This document shows, one piece after another, positions 1 through 8,605 of a stretch of DNA of 64,000 nt (position 1 is the first letter of the stretch; each line of letters begins with the position of its first letter). The position numbers and the translations under genes are program-made. Location: positions 2,480,001 through 2,544,000 of the forward strand of contig NZ_CP197417.1 of the NCBI RefSeq assembly GCF_052161615.1. The letters run 5' to 3'. The notes under the pieces are model-generated. The model did not search any database and was not told the origin of the DNA. It was given only the letters and a program-made list of their open reading frames with translations. This stretch comes from Aeoliella sp052161615. Its GTDB lineage: Bacteria; Planctomycetota; Planctomycetia; Pirellulales; Lacipirellulaceae.

Positions 1-260
1 CGCTCGAACAGCGTTAGTCCAGAAGTTTGCTCTACCTCGTTCCAGTGTTCGTACGCGCGCCGTAGAAGCGGGACGTAATCGGAGTGCTCGAAATAGGCCT
101 GGCGAATGACGCGGGTTTCGCCATGCGTGCTGCCATGAGGGTGCGGCGGAGCGAATCGATCGATGCCGAGCACCTTTGCGCCTCGCCGCGCAAGCTCGCG
201 CATCGCAGCGCTGCCAACTCCACCGGCTCCGATCACGATCACATCGAACGAAGTGGTCAT
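1..260 (-). CDS. FAD-dependent amino acid oxidase, sarcosine oxidase / N-methyltryptophan oxidase type (3' part outside window)
   Basis: Only the first 86 or so residues are present; the gene runs off the left edge. The translation opens with a Rossmann FAD-binding motif (VIVIGAGGVGSAAM, residues 8-21). It continues with HGSTHGETRVIRQAYFEH, which matches the conserved segment after the ADP-binding fold in monomeric sarcosine oxidase and N-methyl-L-tryptophan oxidase. Family members oxidise N-methylated amino acids with a covalently bound FAD, giving formaldehyde and hydrogen peroxide. The ATG at 258-260 puts the dinucleotide-binding strand at the usual distance from the N terminus. Substrate cannot be judged because the cysteine that binds FAD and the substrate pocket lie outside the window. 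Confidence 0.85.
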   Translation of the reverse strand, partial: MTTSFDVIVIGAGGVGSAAMRELARRGAKVLGIDRFAPPHPHGSTHGETRVIRQAYFEHSDYVPLLRRAYEHWNEVEQTSGLTLFE

Positions 261-316
261 TGCTTAGTTCGCAGAGAGCCGGCTAAGGGAGATTCGTAGA
301 GAGGCAGAACCAGATG

Positions 317-1774
317 CTACTCGGCGATCTCGAAGTCAACAACCGACTTCCCAATCTTGCCGCTCAGCCGGTCGCGAAGTAGCACTTGCAGTTGGTACTT
401 GCTGGCGTAGATTCGTGTTGGAAGGTTTACCGTGTACTCGATGTAGAAGTCTTTCCGCTTGCCGTGACAGTTGTCGTCGACGGTCGCGAACTCACCGCCG
501 TCTACGCGGTTGCCGGCTTGGTCGAGGATTTCGTAGCTACTCGCGAGGGACGTGTGGTACCCCTTGTCGGTCGATTCGCTGCGGAAGTTATCGACCTCGG
601 CATACAGCGTTACGGTTTGGCCTGGCTTGAACGTTCTTTGTTCAATGCGATCGTAGTCGCCGAAGCCATACACTTTGCTACAGAAAGTCATGTTTTTCAC
701 GGCGAGGTTCGAAAGTTCTCCAAGCCGTGCGCTGGCTTCCGCAAGCTGCGTGGCGGCGAGGCCCGCTCGGGCCTGGTCGTCGGGCATTGCTTCGTGATCG
801 AGCAGCGTCGCCATGGCGAACAACTGGTTGGTCCAGTACGTCTGCTCTGTCGGCGTCAGTCCAGGCACCGGCTCCATCGCCAGTTCTTTATTGCCGGCGA
901 CGAGGTGCATCAGGCGCAGGCGGACGTGTTGGTACGCTTCGCTCGTGTTGCGAGGATCTTCTTTGGTCTTGCTGGCCAGTTGATCGATCGTCTGCCCCAG
1001 CGCGTCCTGCCAGTTTCGGGGCGTCTCGACTTCCAGCGACGTGGCCGCGGTGCTCGTTTCGGGCACCGGCATCAGTTTCGGCGATTCGTCGTAGCTCGCT
1101 TGCTGCACCTCGACCGGTGGCTGTGTTGACTTGGGAACCGTCGCAGGTTCGGCAGATGGCGCGCTGGTTTGCGGTGGCCCAATCGCTGCGCTCTCAAGCG
1201 GTGCGGTGGGAGGCGCTTGCGCCGGAGGATTGGTAGAAGGTTCCGCCGCTGGCGGAGCGTAGGTTGCCGGACTGGGACTTGCCCCAATCGAAGGTGGAAG
1301 CTGTGCAGTGTGAGGTACGCTGGTCGATGGCTCGTTGGCGATCAGGTTCTTGCCCGAGCCGGTGAGTTCGCGGTGATACTGCCAGCTCGTGCGGAACTGA
1401 CGTGCGACAAGCGGCCTGAGGGGTGGCTTGGTGTTTTGCAGACGCTCGACCAGTTGCTGGGCGGCCACCGGATCGACGGCCCCGATGGTTTGCAAGTCGC
1501 GGAGCACTTCGTCGTTGGTCGGGGCTTCGCCGCCACCGACTGCGTTCGTAGCCGGCGAGGCAAAGCTATTCGGATCGGCGAAGGACGCCGTTTGCTGCAC
1601 CGTGGGCGAGGTGAAATCAGAACCTTCGCGGGGCGCGGACATAGGCAGGTCGGCCGTCGGGGGATCGGTCGACTTGTTCGCGGCCGATCGCGACCATGGC
1701 AATGCCTGGCAACCTGCGAGCAGCAGGCAACCGGCGAGCACCGTCAGTAGGCGGATTCGTAACACCATAAACAT
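317..1774 (-). CDS. Predicted lipoprotein of unknown function with Pro-rich linker and conserved C-terminal beta domain
   Basis: An open frame extends upstream to 1867, but the start at 1774 (or 1768) gives a clean lipoprotein signal: a short basic N terminus, a leucine-rich core and the lipobox LLAGC. A purine-rich AGGGAGG lies about 16 bases upstream, rather far for a ribosome site. After the lipid anchor come about 200 residues rich in Pro, Ala, Ser and Thr, probably an extended periplasmic linker. A helical segment follows (roughly 260-370), then a compact C-terminal domain beginning FGDYDRIEQRTFKPGQ that looks like a beta-sandwich. I do not recognise a named family; similar long exported proteins are common in planctomycetes. 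It is on the same strand as the next gene, 176 bases downstream of that gene's stop. Confidence 0.7.
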   Translation of the reverse strand: MFMVLRIRLLTVLAGCLLLAGCQALPWSRSAANKSTDPPTADLPMSAPREGSDFTSPTVQQTASFADPNSFASPATNAVGGGEAPTNDEVLRDLQTIGAVDPVAAQQLVERLQNTKPPLRPLVARQFRTSWQYHRELTGSGKNLIANEPSTSVPHTAQLPPSIGASPSPATYAPPAAEPSTNPPAQAPPTAPLESAAIGPPQTSAPSAEPATVPKSTQPPVEVQQASYDESPKLMPVPETSTAATSLEVETPRNWQDALGQTIDQLASKTKEDPRNTSEAYQHVRLRLMHLVAGNKELAMEPVPGLTPTEQTYWTNQLFAMATLLDHEAMPDDQARAGLAATQLAEASARLGELSNLAVKNMTFCSKVYGFGDYDRIEQRTFKPGQTVTLYAEVDNFRSESTDKGYHTSLASSYEILDQAGNRVDGGEFATVDDNCHGKRKDFYIEYTVNLPTRIYASKYQLQVLLRDRLSGKIGKSVVDFEIAE

Positions 1775-1950
1775 TGTCGCGGTGGGGCGAGACCTCCCTG
1801 TCTCTGGGCCAGGCACTTGGTGGCCCTTCGATAGCACTTCGGGGGCGGATGGTAGGCGATCGACCAACCGTGGGCAAGGCGATTGTGCCCCTGAATTCGT
1901 TTGATATCGAATGAATTTCCCGCCAGTAGCACTGCTAGCCGCTGGATGTG

Positions 1951-3009
1951 CTAGCTAGTGGCAGCAGGACGCTTCGGCGCCGCGGCGGGTGACAATCTCG
2001 CGATCAGCCGCTCCAGTTCGAGCCGACCTCCGTGGGCATCGCTGTTGTGGCCCTTCATCGCCATGTCCATTTCTAGCAGCCACGTCGACAGCATGACCGC
2101 CCGCCCGCGGCCGATGGACTTGAGTTGCTGCGTCCCGCGATCGACGATACTCGGCCAGAATCCCGCCTCGGCCATGATCTGCGGGAAGTAAGGACGCTTG
2201 CCGGCGGCCTCGGCTTGTTCCACGAGTCGGCTAGCCGTGGCGAACTTGCGAAGCGTGTAGGCGACCTGCGCGAGGATCGGAATCGGTTCCTCACCGGCTG
2301 CTAGCAGTTTGTCGAGCTGCTTGATCGCCTCGGCCGAGCGGCCTTCGACCATCGCGTCGATCATGTCCCACGTCTGCCGAGTGCGCCAATCGCCGACATT
2401 TGCCACGACCAGTGCCGTGTCGATCTTGCCATCGTCGGCCATCAAGCTGAGCTTGGCGACTTCCTGGTCCATGAGTCCCAGCGCTAACGGAAGTTGTTCG
2501 AACAACTGGTCGCACGCCCCGCGGTCGAGCGTCGCCTGATGAACATGCTTCGCGCGGTGCGTGAGCCACTTCTTGGCGGCGGTGGTGAACTTGGTGAGCC
2601 GCTGCTGCTTGTTGTCGGTCGGCACGCTGCACTCGATGGCGAGGCCCTTTTTATCGGTCGCCTTGGCGAGTCGCGTGGTCTTGGGCCAAGTCTTCACTTC
2701 GAGGATCAAGCACCGCTTGCTCTGCGGCTTGTCGACCCATGTTTCGAGCTTATCCCGATACTCGGTGACGAACGTGTCTGCATCCTCGATCACCACCACG
2801 TCGGCGGAGTCGCCAAACAAGCTGATGGTGGTGAGCGCGTCGTGCACGTCCCGCCAATCCGCCTCCTTGCCCGTGAAGAACTCCGCCCCTTCACCACCCC
2901 GCAGCGCGAGCAGCGACTCGCGCTTCAAATAGTCGTCGTCCCCAAACACCGCGCAGAGCGGACCACGCTCGGGGATGGCAGAGGCGACAAGGAGTTCAAG
3001 AGCGAGCAT
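1951..3009 (-). CDS. holA: DNA polymerase III subunit delta
   Basis: A 352-residue protein of the usual length for HolA, the clamp-loader subunit that opens the beta sliding clamp. Near the N terminus, LCAVFGDDDYLKRES corresponds to the family's nucleotide-binding-like strand followed by the D-x-Y/F-L motif. Further features fit: SLFGDSADVVVIEDADTF (clamp-opening region), a central helical part, and a C-terminal collar-like helical domain with YTLRKFATASRLVEQA. The P-loop lysine typical of true AAA ATPases is missing, as expected for delta, which does not hydrolyse ATP. The ATG at 3007-3009 is the first start in frame. The gene stands alone, with a repeat cluster directly upstream. Confidence 0.9.
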   Translation of the reverse strand: MLALELLVASAIPERGPLCAVFGDDDYLKRESLLALRGGEGAEFFTGKEADWRDVHDALTTISLFGDSADVVVIEDADTFVTEYRDKLETWVDKPQSKRCLILEVKTWPKTTRLAKATDKKGLAIECSVPTDNKQQRLTKFTTAAKKWLTHRAKHVHQATLDRGACDQLFEQLPLALGLMDQEVAKLSLMADDGKIDTALVVANVGDWRTRQTWDMIDAMVEGRSAEAIKQLDKLLAAGEEPIPILAQVAYTLRKFATASRLVEQAEAAGKRPYFPQIMAEAGFWPSIVDRGTQQLKSIGRGRAVMLSTWLLEMDMAMKGHNSDAHGGRLELERLIARLSPAAAPKRPAATS

Positions 3010-3031
3010 GTTCTTTGGACGCGAGCAATTT

Positions 3032-3079
3032 CCAGCGAGCGGGGCCCGTCAGGGCCGTGGTGAATCGGACCCTCGATAG
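3032..3079. repeat. Intergenic repeat, family A, copy 1 (second copy at 42549-42590)
   Basis: A stretch containing GAGCGGGGCCCGT, AGGGCCGTGGTGA and ACCCTCGAT recurs nearly unchanged at 42549-42590, also between genes. The core GGGCCCG/CGGGCC parts are partly self-complementary. It lies directly upstream of holA. Confidence 0.8.
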
Positions 3080-3082
3080 TTT

Positions 3083-3140
3083 CCTAGGGTAGCTGCTTCG
3101 CTGCAACCCTAGGCTGACCTACGGAATCCCTTCCGGATAG
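3083..3140 (+). repeat. Composite palindromic repeat, family B, copy 1
   Basis: Two hairpins in series. The first has arms CCTAGGGT (3083-3090) and ACCCTAGG (3106-3113) around a GCTGC-rich loop; the second is the short palindrome in AATCCCTTCCGGATA. The same two-part module is found at 33996-34052, and the first hairpin alone at 34100-34131 in opposite orientation. It separates holA from the VOC gene. Confidence 0.8.
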
Positions 3141-3148
3141 AGGAGAAC

Positions 3149-3562
3149 CTACTCCTCCACTGTCACCATCCACCCAATCCCAAACTTATCAGTCAGCATC
3201 CCAAAACACGGCGACCAGAACGTGGCACCAATCGGCAGGTCGATCTTCGCGCCGGCCGACAACGCCTCGAAAGCCCGCCGGGCCTCGTGTTCGGTCGCCA
3301 AGGCGAGCGACAATCGAAAGCCATCGAACTTGCTCCCTTCGTCGCACCCGTCCGAGCACATCACCCGCGCGCCGCCAATGTTGATCGTCGCGTGCATCAC
3401 CTTGTCTTCGAAACCCGGTTGCAACTGCCCTTCGGGCACCGGATCGGGCGAATCGCTAAACCGCATCATCATCTCGACCTGGGCGCCGAGTGAGTGTTGA
3501 TAGAAGGCGATGGCTTCTTCGCACTGGCCGGAGAAGAAGAGGTAAGGTTGGATGGTGGGCAT
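3149..3562 (-). CDS. VOC-fold PhnB-like protein
   Basis: A 137-residue protein opening MPTIQPYLFFSGQCEEAIAFY, the hallmark of the PhnB/3-demethylubiquinone-methyltransferase-like branch of the vicinal oxygen chelate superfamily. It shows the two repeated beta-alpha-beta halves: HATINIGGARVMCSD in the first and ATEHEARRAFEALSAGAKIDLP with PCFGMLTDKFGIGWMV near the end. Members are often annotated as glyoxalase-like; no reaction is known for this branch. The start at 3562 is preferred over 3577 because GGAGC sits 8 bases upstream. It appears monocistronic and is divergent from the next gene. Confidence 0.85.
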   Translation of the reverse strand: MPTIQPYLFFSGQCEEAIAFYQHSLGAQVEMMMRFSDSPDPVPEGQLQPGFEDKVMHATINIGGARVMCSDGCDEGSKFDGFRLSLALATEHEARRAFEALSAGAKIDLPIGATFWSPCFGMLTDKFGIGWMVTVEE

Positions 3563-3701
3563 GGCGCTGGGCTCCATGTGGCTGGGACCAAAGGCGGTAG
3601 TATATCACACCCAGGGCGTGTGGTATCGTATCGATGAGCTAAGGGTAGAAGGCCGGCTAAAGCTACTCGTGTCCCTGTTCTCCCTGTGAGTCGAACGAGT
3701 G

Positions 3702-4094
3702 ATGGAAACAACGAAACAGAAATCGTCATGGGCCCATCCCTATCTGCTGGTGGCGGCTGCACTGTTCGCGTTGATCGGATTCGCGATGTACATTCGCAGC
3801 GGCCCGCGCTGGGAGCTCAGCACAACGAACACCCCAGCCGGGATAGAAGTGGAGGTGTATAAGGAAGAGGAACCGGATCCAACCTTCAAGACCTTACTGC
3901 CTAACCATCAAACAAACCAAGACCTGCGCCGGGTTAATATGGATACTTTTCCGCCGTCTGTTGGGAAGATAACTCACCGGGACGAAACGGTGAAACCGGG
4001 GCAATGGACGCTAGTCCTTGATGGCGTGGAATTGAACATCATGCCAGGGCGAATGATTATCGATAAGACGACGGAAATTGATCCGCTGAAGTAG
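3702..4094 (+). CDS. Hypothetical membrane-anchored protein
   Basis: A 130-residue protein with one N-terminal membrane segment (about residues 11-28, PYLLVAAALFALIGFAMYI) and a soluble remainder rich in Thr, Glu and Pro. A GTG directly precedes the ATG in frame; the ATG at 3702 is taken as start. No family was recognised. The topology suggests a small protein anchored in the cytoplasmic membrane with its C-terminal part outside. It converges with the lactonase gene, and the 45 bases between them carry a repeat. Confidence 0.6.
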   Translation: METTKQKSSWAHPYLLVAAALFALIGFAMYIRSGPRWELSTTNTPAGIEVEVYKEEEPDPTFKTLLPNHQTNQDLRRVNMDTFPPSVGKITHRDETVKPGQWTLVLDGVELNIMPGRMIIDKTTEIDPLK

Positions 4095-4109
4095 TTTAAC
4101 ACGTGAAGC

Positions 4110-4142
4110 GCCGGATCGGCGCTCCGCTTGATCGCGGCCTAC
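4110..4142 (+). repeat. Palindromic repeat, family C, copy 1
   Basis: Contains GCCGGATCGGCGCTCCGCTT followed by GATCGCGGCCTAC. Related copies lie at 42788-42819 (inverted) and 43337-43368 (direct). This copy runs into the stop codon of the lactonase gene at 4139-4141, so the repeat forms the 3' end of that reading frame. Confidence 0.75.
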
Positions 4143-5026
4143 GCTCCGAACCGATTCGCCACCTTGCCCTTGGTGTCTGTCTCCAGCACGAACAAATCTC
4201 CCGCTTGCGGTTGCTTCTTCAGTTCCTCGTCGTCGAGCTTTTGGCGGGCGGTGGTGATGTAGAGGGTGCTGAGGTCCTGGCCGCCGAACGTGCAGCAGGT
4301 GATGTTGGTCACCGGCAGTTCGTAGCGGTGCAGGAGTTTCTGCTCACGCGGATCAACGTGCAGCACGGCGCTCCCCATGTAGAGGCAGACCCACAGATTG
4401 TCGTCGATGTCGATGGTCATGCCATCGGGGCGACCCATGTCGTCGGGCACGCGGAACGCCACCTGCTGGTTGGCGATGGTGCCGGCCTGGAGATCGAAGT
4501 CGAACTGGAACACGCAGTTCGTGCGCGTGTCGATCCAGTACATGGTGCGATTGTCGCGGGACCAGGCGAGGCCGTTCGACAAGCCTTTTTCGGTAAGCTG
4601 CGTACGAACGTTGTACTCGGCGTCGATGCTGTAGAATGTGCTGGAGTCGGGCTTGCGGTCCATGTCCATGGTGCCCCCCCAGAATCGACCCGCCGCGTCA
4701 CACTTCCCGTCGTTGAATCGCCGACGTGGTTGATCGGGCTCGGGATCGCAGACGGTAGTGAGCTCGCTGGTCGCGGGATCGAACAGTCCGACACCATTCT
4801 CCATGCCCAGCAGTAGCCGCGAGTCGGACTGGCAGAGCGCTAGGCACCCCACGCGCTGGCCAATGGCAAAGATCTCGTTCTCGCCCGTCGAGGGATCGAA
4901 ACGATTCAGCTCTCCAGGCTCGATGTTGACCCACCACAGCACTTGCTCGCGTTCGTCCCAAACGGGACCTTCCCCAAGCGTGGCGTGAGCGGGATAAAGC
5001 GGGCGGACAGTGGCGGGGGTGGTCAT
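4139..5026 (-). CDS. SMP-30/gluconolactonase family lactonase
   Basis: A 295-residue six-bladed beta-propeller of the SMP-30/regucalcin/LRE family. Visible landmarks are the opening ATLGEGPVWDE with the metal-binding Glu, the repeated WVNIEPG/FDPSTGE blade motif, NDGKCDAAGRFWGGTMD with the Asn and Asp that complete the divalent-metal site, and NGLAWSRDNRTMYWIDT. Family enzymes hydrolyse sugar lactones such as gluconolactone. No signal peptide is seen, so it is probably cytoplasmic and acts in sugar-acid catabolism. No sugar operon surrounds it, so the substrate is not defined by context. Confidence 0.88.
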   Translation of the reverse strand: MTTPATVRPLYPAHATLGEGPVWDEREQVLWWVNIEPGELNRFDPSTGENEIFAIGQRVGCLALCQSDSRLLLGMENGVGLFDPATSELTTVCDPEPDQPRRRFNDGKCDAAGRFWGGTMDMDRKPDSSTFYSIDAEYNVRTQLTEKGLSNGLAWSRDNRTMYWIDTRTNCVFQFDFDLQAGTIANQQVAFRVPDDMGRPDGMTIDIDDNLWVCLYMGSAVLHVDPREQKLLHRYELPVTNITCCTFGGQDLSTLYITTARQKLDDEELKKQPQAGDLFVLETDTKGKVANRFGA

Positions 5027-5147
5027 GGAATTTACGGATCGCAGGGCGATCCGGCGGCGGGTGGGCGGAAGTTCGCCGCATTATACCGCAGGCTACGTGT
5101 CATGTCCTGAGGGGCCACCTCGTGAGCGATGTGTCGAAGCCAGTGAA

Positions 5148-5612
5148 TCAGTGACCTTCGGGGAGGGTGAGTAGTTTAGCCTCTCCCGGGTGAATGGTGA
5201 CTACGTCACTGTAGCGGGAGAAGTCGCCAACGTTGAAAGTTAGTAGGTGCGAAATACCGTGCCGCTGCATCGCGGCGACGAGTCGACAGTCGTGAGCGGC
5301 TTTTCCAGAAACCTGGTATTGTTGGACTAACTCCGCCCATCGCTCGAAAATGGCGCGTTCGTCGCGGCGAATGGAGAATAAGCTGAGAGCTTGCTTTACT
5401 TCACGCGAAGTTCGATCGATGGAGAGTCCAAGGCCATTCACCTCGGAGGGTCGTGTCGCTACCACCCAGAACTCGTAGATGACTTGTGGCACTAGGCACA
5501 GCTCGTGACCGCAATTGCGCAAATGTCGAACAGCGACGTTCGCAACCTCGTGATCGCGATGCTCTGGCTGCACGCCGCGAAGCAATAAGTTCGTGTCGAG
5601 GAGAACTGTCAT
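5148..5612 (-). CDS. PIN-domain toxin, VapC-like ribonuclease
   Basis: A 154-residue PIN-domain protein. The acidic metal-binding residues are all visible: Asp6 in MTVLLDTNLLL, Glu in VPQVIYEFW, Asp in KAAHDCRLVAAM, and the final Asp in LLTFNVGDFSRY. PIN toxins cleave RNA, often tRNA or rRNA, when released from their antitoxin. The start codon overlaps the end of the preceding antitoxin frame by four bases (ATGA-type overlap, 5609-5612), which implies translational coupling. The pair lies between metabolic genes with no other mobile signature. The RNA target is unknown. Confidence 0.85.
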   Translation of the reverse strand: MTVLLDTNLLLRGVQPEHRDHEVANVAVRHLRNCGHELCLVPQVIYEFWVVATRPSEVNGLGLSIDRTSREVKQALSLFSIRRDERAIFERWAELVQQYQVSGKAAHDCRLVAAMQRHGISHLLTFNVGDFSRYSDVVTIHPGEAKLLTLPEGH

Positions 5613-5872
5613 TCACCGCGCCCGGCGTAGATGCTTTCGCGATCATCGTCGGCGACAGTCTGAATGTCCGAATGGCTTGCTACCCAAGCGTCGAATCGAG
5701 AGTTCCAGTCATCTAAGGCGAGGGATTCACTCAACTCGCCCCTACCAGATTCCTGGTTGATACGCATTTGGGCGACCGCTTCATTCACCGCCTCGTCGAC
5801 GCTATGAAACTGGCCCGTGGATACCAGAAACTGAATGAAGTTCTGGTTTTCGCTACTGATATTGGTACTCAT
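5609..5872 (-). CDS. Antitoxin of a VapBC-like module, ParD/CopG-type small protein
   Basis: An 87-residue acidic protein just upstream of and overlapping the PIN toxin. The N-terminal segment FIQFLVSTGQFHSVDEAVNEAVAQMR resembles the ParD/RelB helices that precede the toxin-binding tail, and the C-terminal half is acidic and probably disordered (AVASHSDIQTVADDDRES). The frame is open to 5896, but the ATG at 5872 has a good ribosome site, AGGAG at 5881-5885, eight bases upstream, so this start is preferred. Antitoxins of this kind bind the toxin and repress their own promoter; a small palindrome lies just upstream. Confidence 0.78.
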   Translation of the reverse strand: MSTNISSENQNFIQFLVSTGQFHSVDEAVNEAVAQMRINQESGRGELSESLALDDWNSRFDAWVASHSDIQTVADDDRESIYAGRGE

Positions 5873-5890
5873 GGCGGTTGCTCCTAACTC

Positions 5891-5913
5891 TGACATCTGT
5901 CACCAGTAGTATA
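5891..5913 (-). promoter_or_regulatory. Candidate promoter/operator of the toxin-antitoxin pair
   Basis: On the minus strand a -10-like TATACT lies at 5908-5913 and is followed by the palindrome TGACAGATGTCA (5891-5902) just before the ribosome site. A palindrome between -10 and start codon is typical of self-repressed antitoxin promoters. No good -35 hexamer was found. Confidence 0.4.
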
Positions 5914-5954
5914 CGCTACCGGGAAGACTCGTCCTAGAATGTTGCCGCCACACG

Positions 5955-7985
5955 TTATTGCACCGAGCGAACTTCCCCCAGACGGCCGCTTGGCGTGGGG
6001 AGCGTCACCGCGATCGGCACCTGCGTTTGGTCGCTTGCCGTGTTGCCGGCGGGGTCGCGGATTTCGAGGCGGACGTAGAAGCTCGCGGGCAGATGACGTG
6101 CGAGACGCCACGAATAGCGGCCCGTGTGGGGCAGGTTCGTGGCGGCCGAGATCCAAGGGCCGGTGGCGCTCGGGCTGTATTGCAGCGTTACCGTCTCGCC
6201 GGTCGACAGCGAGTCGCCCGGTTGCCACTGGACATCCAGGCGATCGGCCTCCGCACCGGTCCCCTGCTGGATGCCAGTGAGGCGAGCGACGGGCGGTGTT
6301 GTGTCGACGCGGACGAAGATCTCTGGCACGTCGCCGGGCCGCGGGCGGACTGGGTCGATTCCGCCCGCGGTCTCCACGACGATCTTCAGCCCGTAGTCAC
6401 CCGGCGCTGGTACCGCAGCCAGGATCGGGCTGCGATTGTCGTTATCGACGCTGAGCCGGTTCCAACTTTGGCCGGCGTCGCGTGTTGCCCAAAGCTCGAC
6501 GCGCGTCACGCCGTACGTGCCGGCAGTGTCGACGTCGTAGCCGATTTCGAACTCTAGGCTATTGAGATGCTGGATAGCACCTGCACTCGGCACGGCGGCT
6601 GCTGTGTTGGCTGTACTGCCATCGAGCTGTGGCAAGTTGGGCAGCGGATTTACCGATGGCGACGGCAACTGGGCATTGCCGAACGGCTGTGCCGACGCAG
6701 TACGCATCTGCGGGTAGTTGTTCGATGCCTGCGGTAGTTGGAAAGGCGACTGGAACGGCTGACTCGCCACTGTGTCGGGAGTCGAGGGTGCCGGCGCGGT
6801 CTGCGTGCTTGCCATGCCGAAGTTGACCGGTGGCGCAGCCATTCGGCGGACATCCGCCGAGCGGGGCGAACCGAGCGGCACCGGCGATGCCCCGTCGCTC
6901 GGCCAATTCTCGATGGCGGGCGGTGGTGTGGCGGCCGCGGTGTTGAACGATAAACTAGACGGGGCCGTCGGCGCCGCATCCGCACCCAACCAACCTACCG
7001 ATGCGGGTGGTGCTGCGTTGCCGAACGGTCCGGTCGACGCTGTCGCAGGCATGCTGGTCGGAAACGGGCTGGTCGATGCGTTCGTTGTTGGAGCCGGTGG
7101 CAGTCGATGTGTGTTGGATGCAAGCTGCGTGCTCGCGCCGCCACCGCCAACGCGGGCCTCAGCCCCCGCTTCTCGCCCGTTGCCGGCAAGATCGCGCAAA
7201 GTGAGGCGGACCCACACGCTCGGCGTACCGGCTTGAACCTGCCACGACGCTTCGCCCTGAGCAAACCCGACCGCCGGCGCGCGGACCGAGCCACCCGGCA
7301 CCGCTTGCCATGTGCTCATGTCCGGCGTGCGGTATTCGAGCACCGCGCGGTTGGCGTCTAAGTGCGGATCGCTCGCTTGCCACACGGCACTCGCGGTGCC
7401 ATCGGCGGTGAGCTGAGCATTGAAGCTGGTTATCGTCGGATTCTGCGTGTCGACGATAACACGCAGTTCGGGTTGCGGCGGACCTTGTGGCCACGCACGA
7501 CCACGGGTGTCGATCGTCTGTATGCTGAAAACGTACTCGCCATCGCTCGGCGCGTGGTAGTTAAAGAACTGCACCTCGGGCTTCGCGTCGGAAATCTGTT
7601 TCCAAGTTGCTCCCTGGTCCTGCGACAGGTACAGCTTGACCGTCGATGCTCCGCTAGCAGTGGTTCCGCTGTCCCACTTGTAGGGGATCATGAACAACTG
7701 CTGCGACCAGTAAACCGGTTCGGGTAACGCCGCGGCAGGCCGAGGTGGAGTGGTCGAGGGCAAGGCAAACGGGAATGCCCCCGCGTTGGCTGGTGGAGTC
7801 CCGTTGGTTGCCGCCACGGGCGTCGACGGGATGACGGGTGGCCACTGCGTGGTGGGTGCCGTCTGCCCCAGAGGGGGAGTACTGGTCGGGAACGGCGACT
7901 GGCCGCGCGCCGCCGAGGTGCCAAGCACCACGGCAAGCGCGGCGAGCAGTCTCCAGCAGTCGGTTAGACGTAATGGTCTTTGCAC
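5955..7985 (-). CDS. Large exported protein with beta-sandwich domains and Pro/Thr/Ala-rich linker
   Basis: About 676 residues from a GTG at 7985; the frame is open to 8060 (701 residues). The 7985 start directly gives a signal peptide, with a basic start, a core LLAALAVVLG and a cleavage region SAARGQ. A Pro-rich segment follows, then two fibronectin- or Ig-like domains with YLSQDQGATWKQI and FSIQTIDTRGRAWPQ. A long low-complexity central linker (Pro, Thr, Ala, Ser, Asn) leads to a second pair of similar domains with VELWATRDAGQSWNRLSVD and LEIRDPAGNTASD near the C terminus. The paired arrangement suggests internal duplication. No catalytic motif is visible; a role in the cell envelope or matrix is inferred from export and architecture only. 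Confidence 0.7.
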   Translation of the reverse strand: MQRPLRLTDCWRLLAALAVVLGTSAARGQSPFPTSTPPLGQTAPTTQWPPVIPSTPVAATNGTPPANAGAFPFALPSTTPPRPAAALPEPVYWSQQLFMIPYKWDSGTTASGASTVKLYLSQDQGATWKQISDAKPEVQFFNYHAPSDGEYVFSIQTIDTRGRAWPQGPPQPELRVIVDTQNPTITSFNAQLTADGTASAVWQASDPHLDANRAVLEYRTPDMSTWQAVPGGSVRAPAVGFAQGEASWQVQAGTPSVWVRLTLRDLAGNGREAGAEARVGGGGASTQLASNTHRLPPAPTTNASTSPFPTSMPATASTGPFGNAAPPASVGWLGADAAPTAPSSLSFNTAAATPPPAIENWPSDGASPVPLGSPRSADVRRMAAPPVNFGMASTQTAPAPSTPDTVASQPFQSPFQLPQASNNYPQMRTASAQPFGNAQLPSPSVNPLPNLPQLDGSTANTAAAVPSAGAIQHLNSLEFEIGYDVDTAGTYGVTRVELWATRDAGQSWNRLSVDNDNRSPILAAVPAPGDYGLKIVVETAGGIDPVRPRPGDVPEIFVRVDTTPPVARLTGIQQGTGAEADRLDVQWQPGDSLSTGETVTLQYSPSATGPWISAATNLPHTGRYSWRLARHLPASFYVRLEIRDPAGNTASDQTQVPIAVTLPTPSGRLGEVRSVQ

Positions 7986-8605
7986 AGCAAGATCGTTCTG
8001 AGCCGAACCACCCGAAAGTGGCCCCCGTTCGGCGCAGGAAGCGTTTTTCACGCCCCCCACTTGCTGCCCAACACGCTGGCAGCCCCCCGCTAAACTTTAT
8101 CGGTTGAGCGGGTGGTGCGGCTTTGGGGGAATTTTGCCGTGAGGGGCGGGACAAATTCCTTGCTAGCGTTCGGGGGCCCATTTATGCTGGAAAGCTGGTG
8201 AATTGGGACCGACGGATTGGTCGCCCCCCTTAGGCCTCTCATCGTTTGTCGCTCGTGAACTGACGCGTTCGTCGCCCCGCCTTTCTCACCGTCACGAGCA
8301 AGGACCCTTTGGTACGCCAGCCATCTTCCGGCAAGGCGTTTGCGCCAAAATTCCGGCGAACCCCGTCTATCACGATATCAAACGGCGAGTCGGTTCGGGC
8401 AGTCCACGCGCGTAGCAGACGGAAACCCTCGAACAAGAAACCCTGCCGAATGAACGTAGACCTCCAGCCGAACTCATCGAGTTCGGCTCTGAATGTCACT
8501 CCGCCGGCCATTCCTCCGCATCGCGAGCTTCGCTCGATTTGCCAAGGCAATGGTTCGGATGGATGCGGCTGCGCGCTCGGTGTCCGGAAAGGTGCGGAGT
8601 AGCCA
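7986..8605. other. Gene-poor stretch between divergent genes
   Basis: About 620 bases between two divergently transcribed exported-protein genes, so it should hold both promoters. A minus-strand frame at 8239-8511 could encode 90 residues but shows no family or ribosome site. I see no clear promoter hexamers, RNA gene or repeat. Confidence 0.5.

Noticed and set aside
8239..8511. 90-residue minus-strand frame
   Set aside because: No ribosome site, no family resemblance, and it lies in a stretch expected to hold two promoters.
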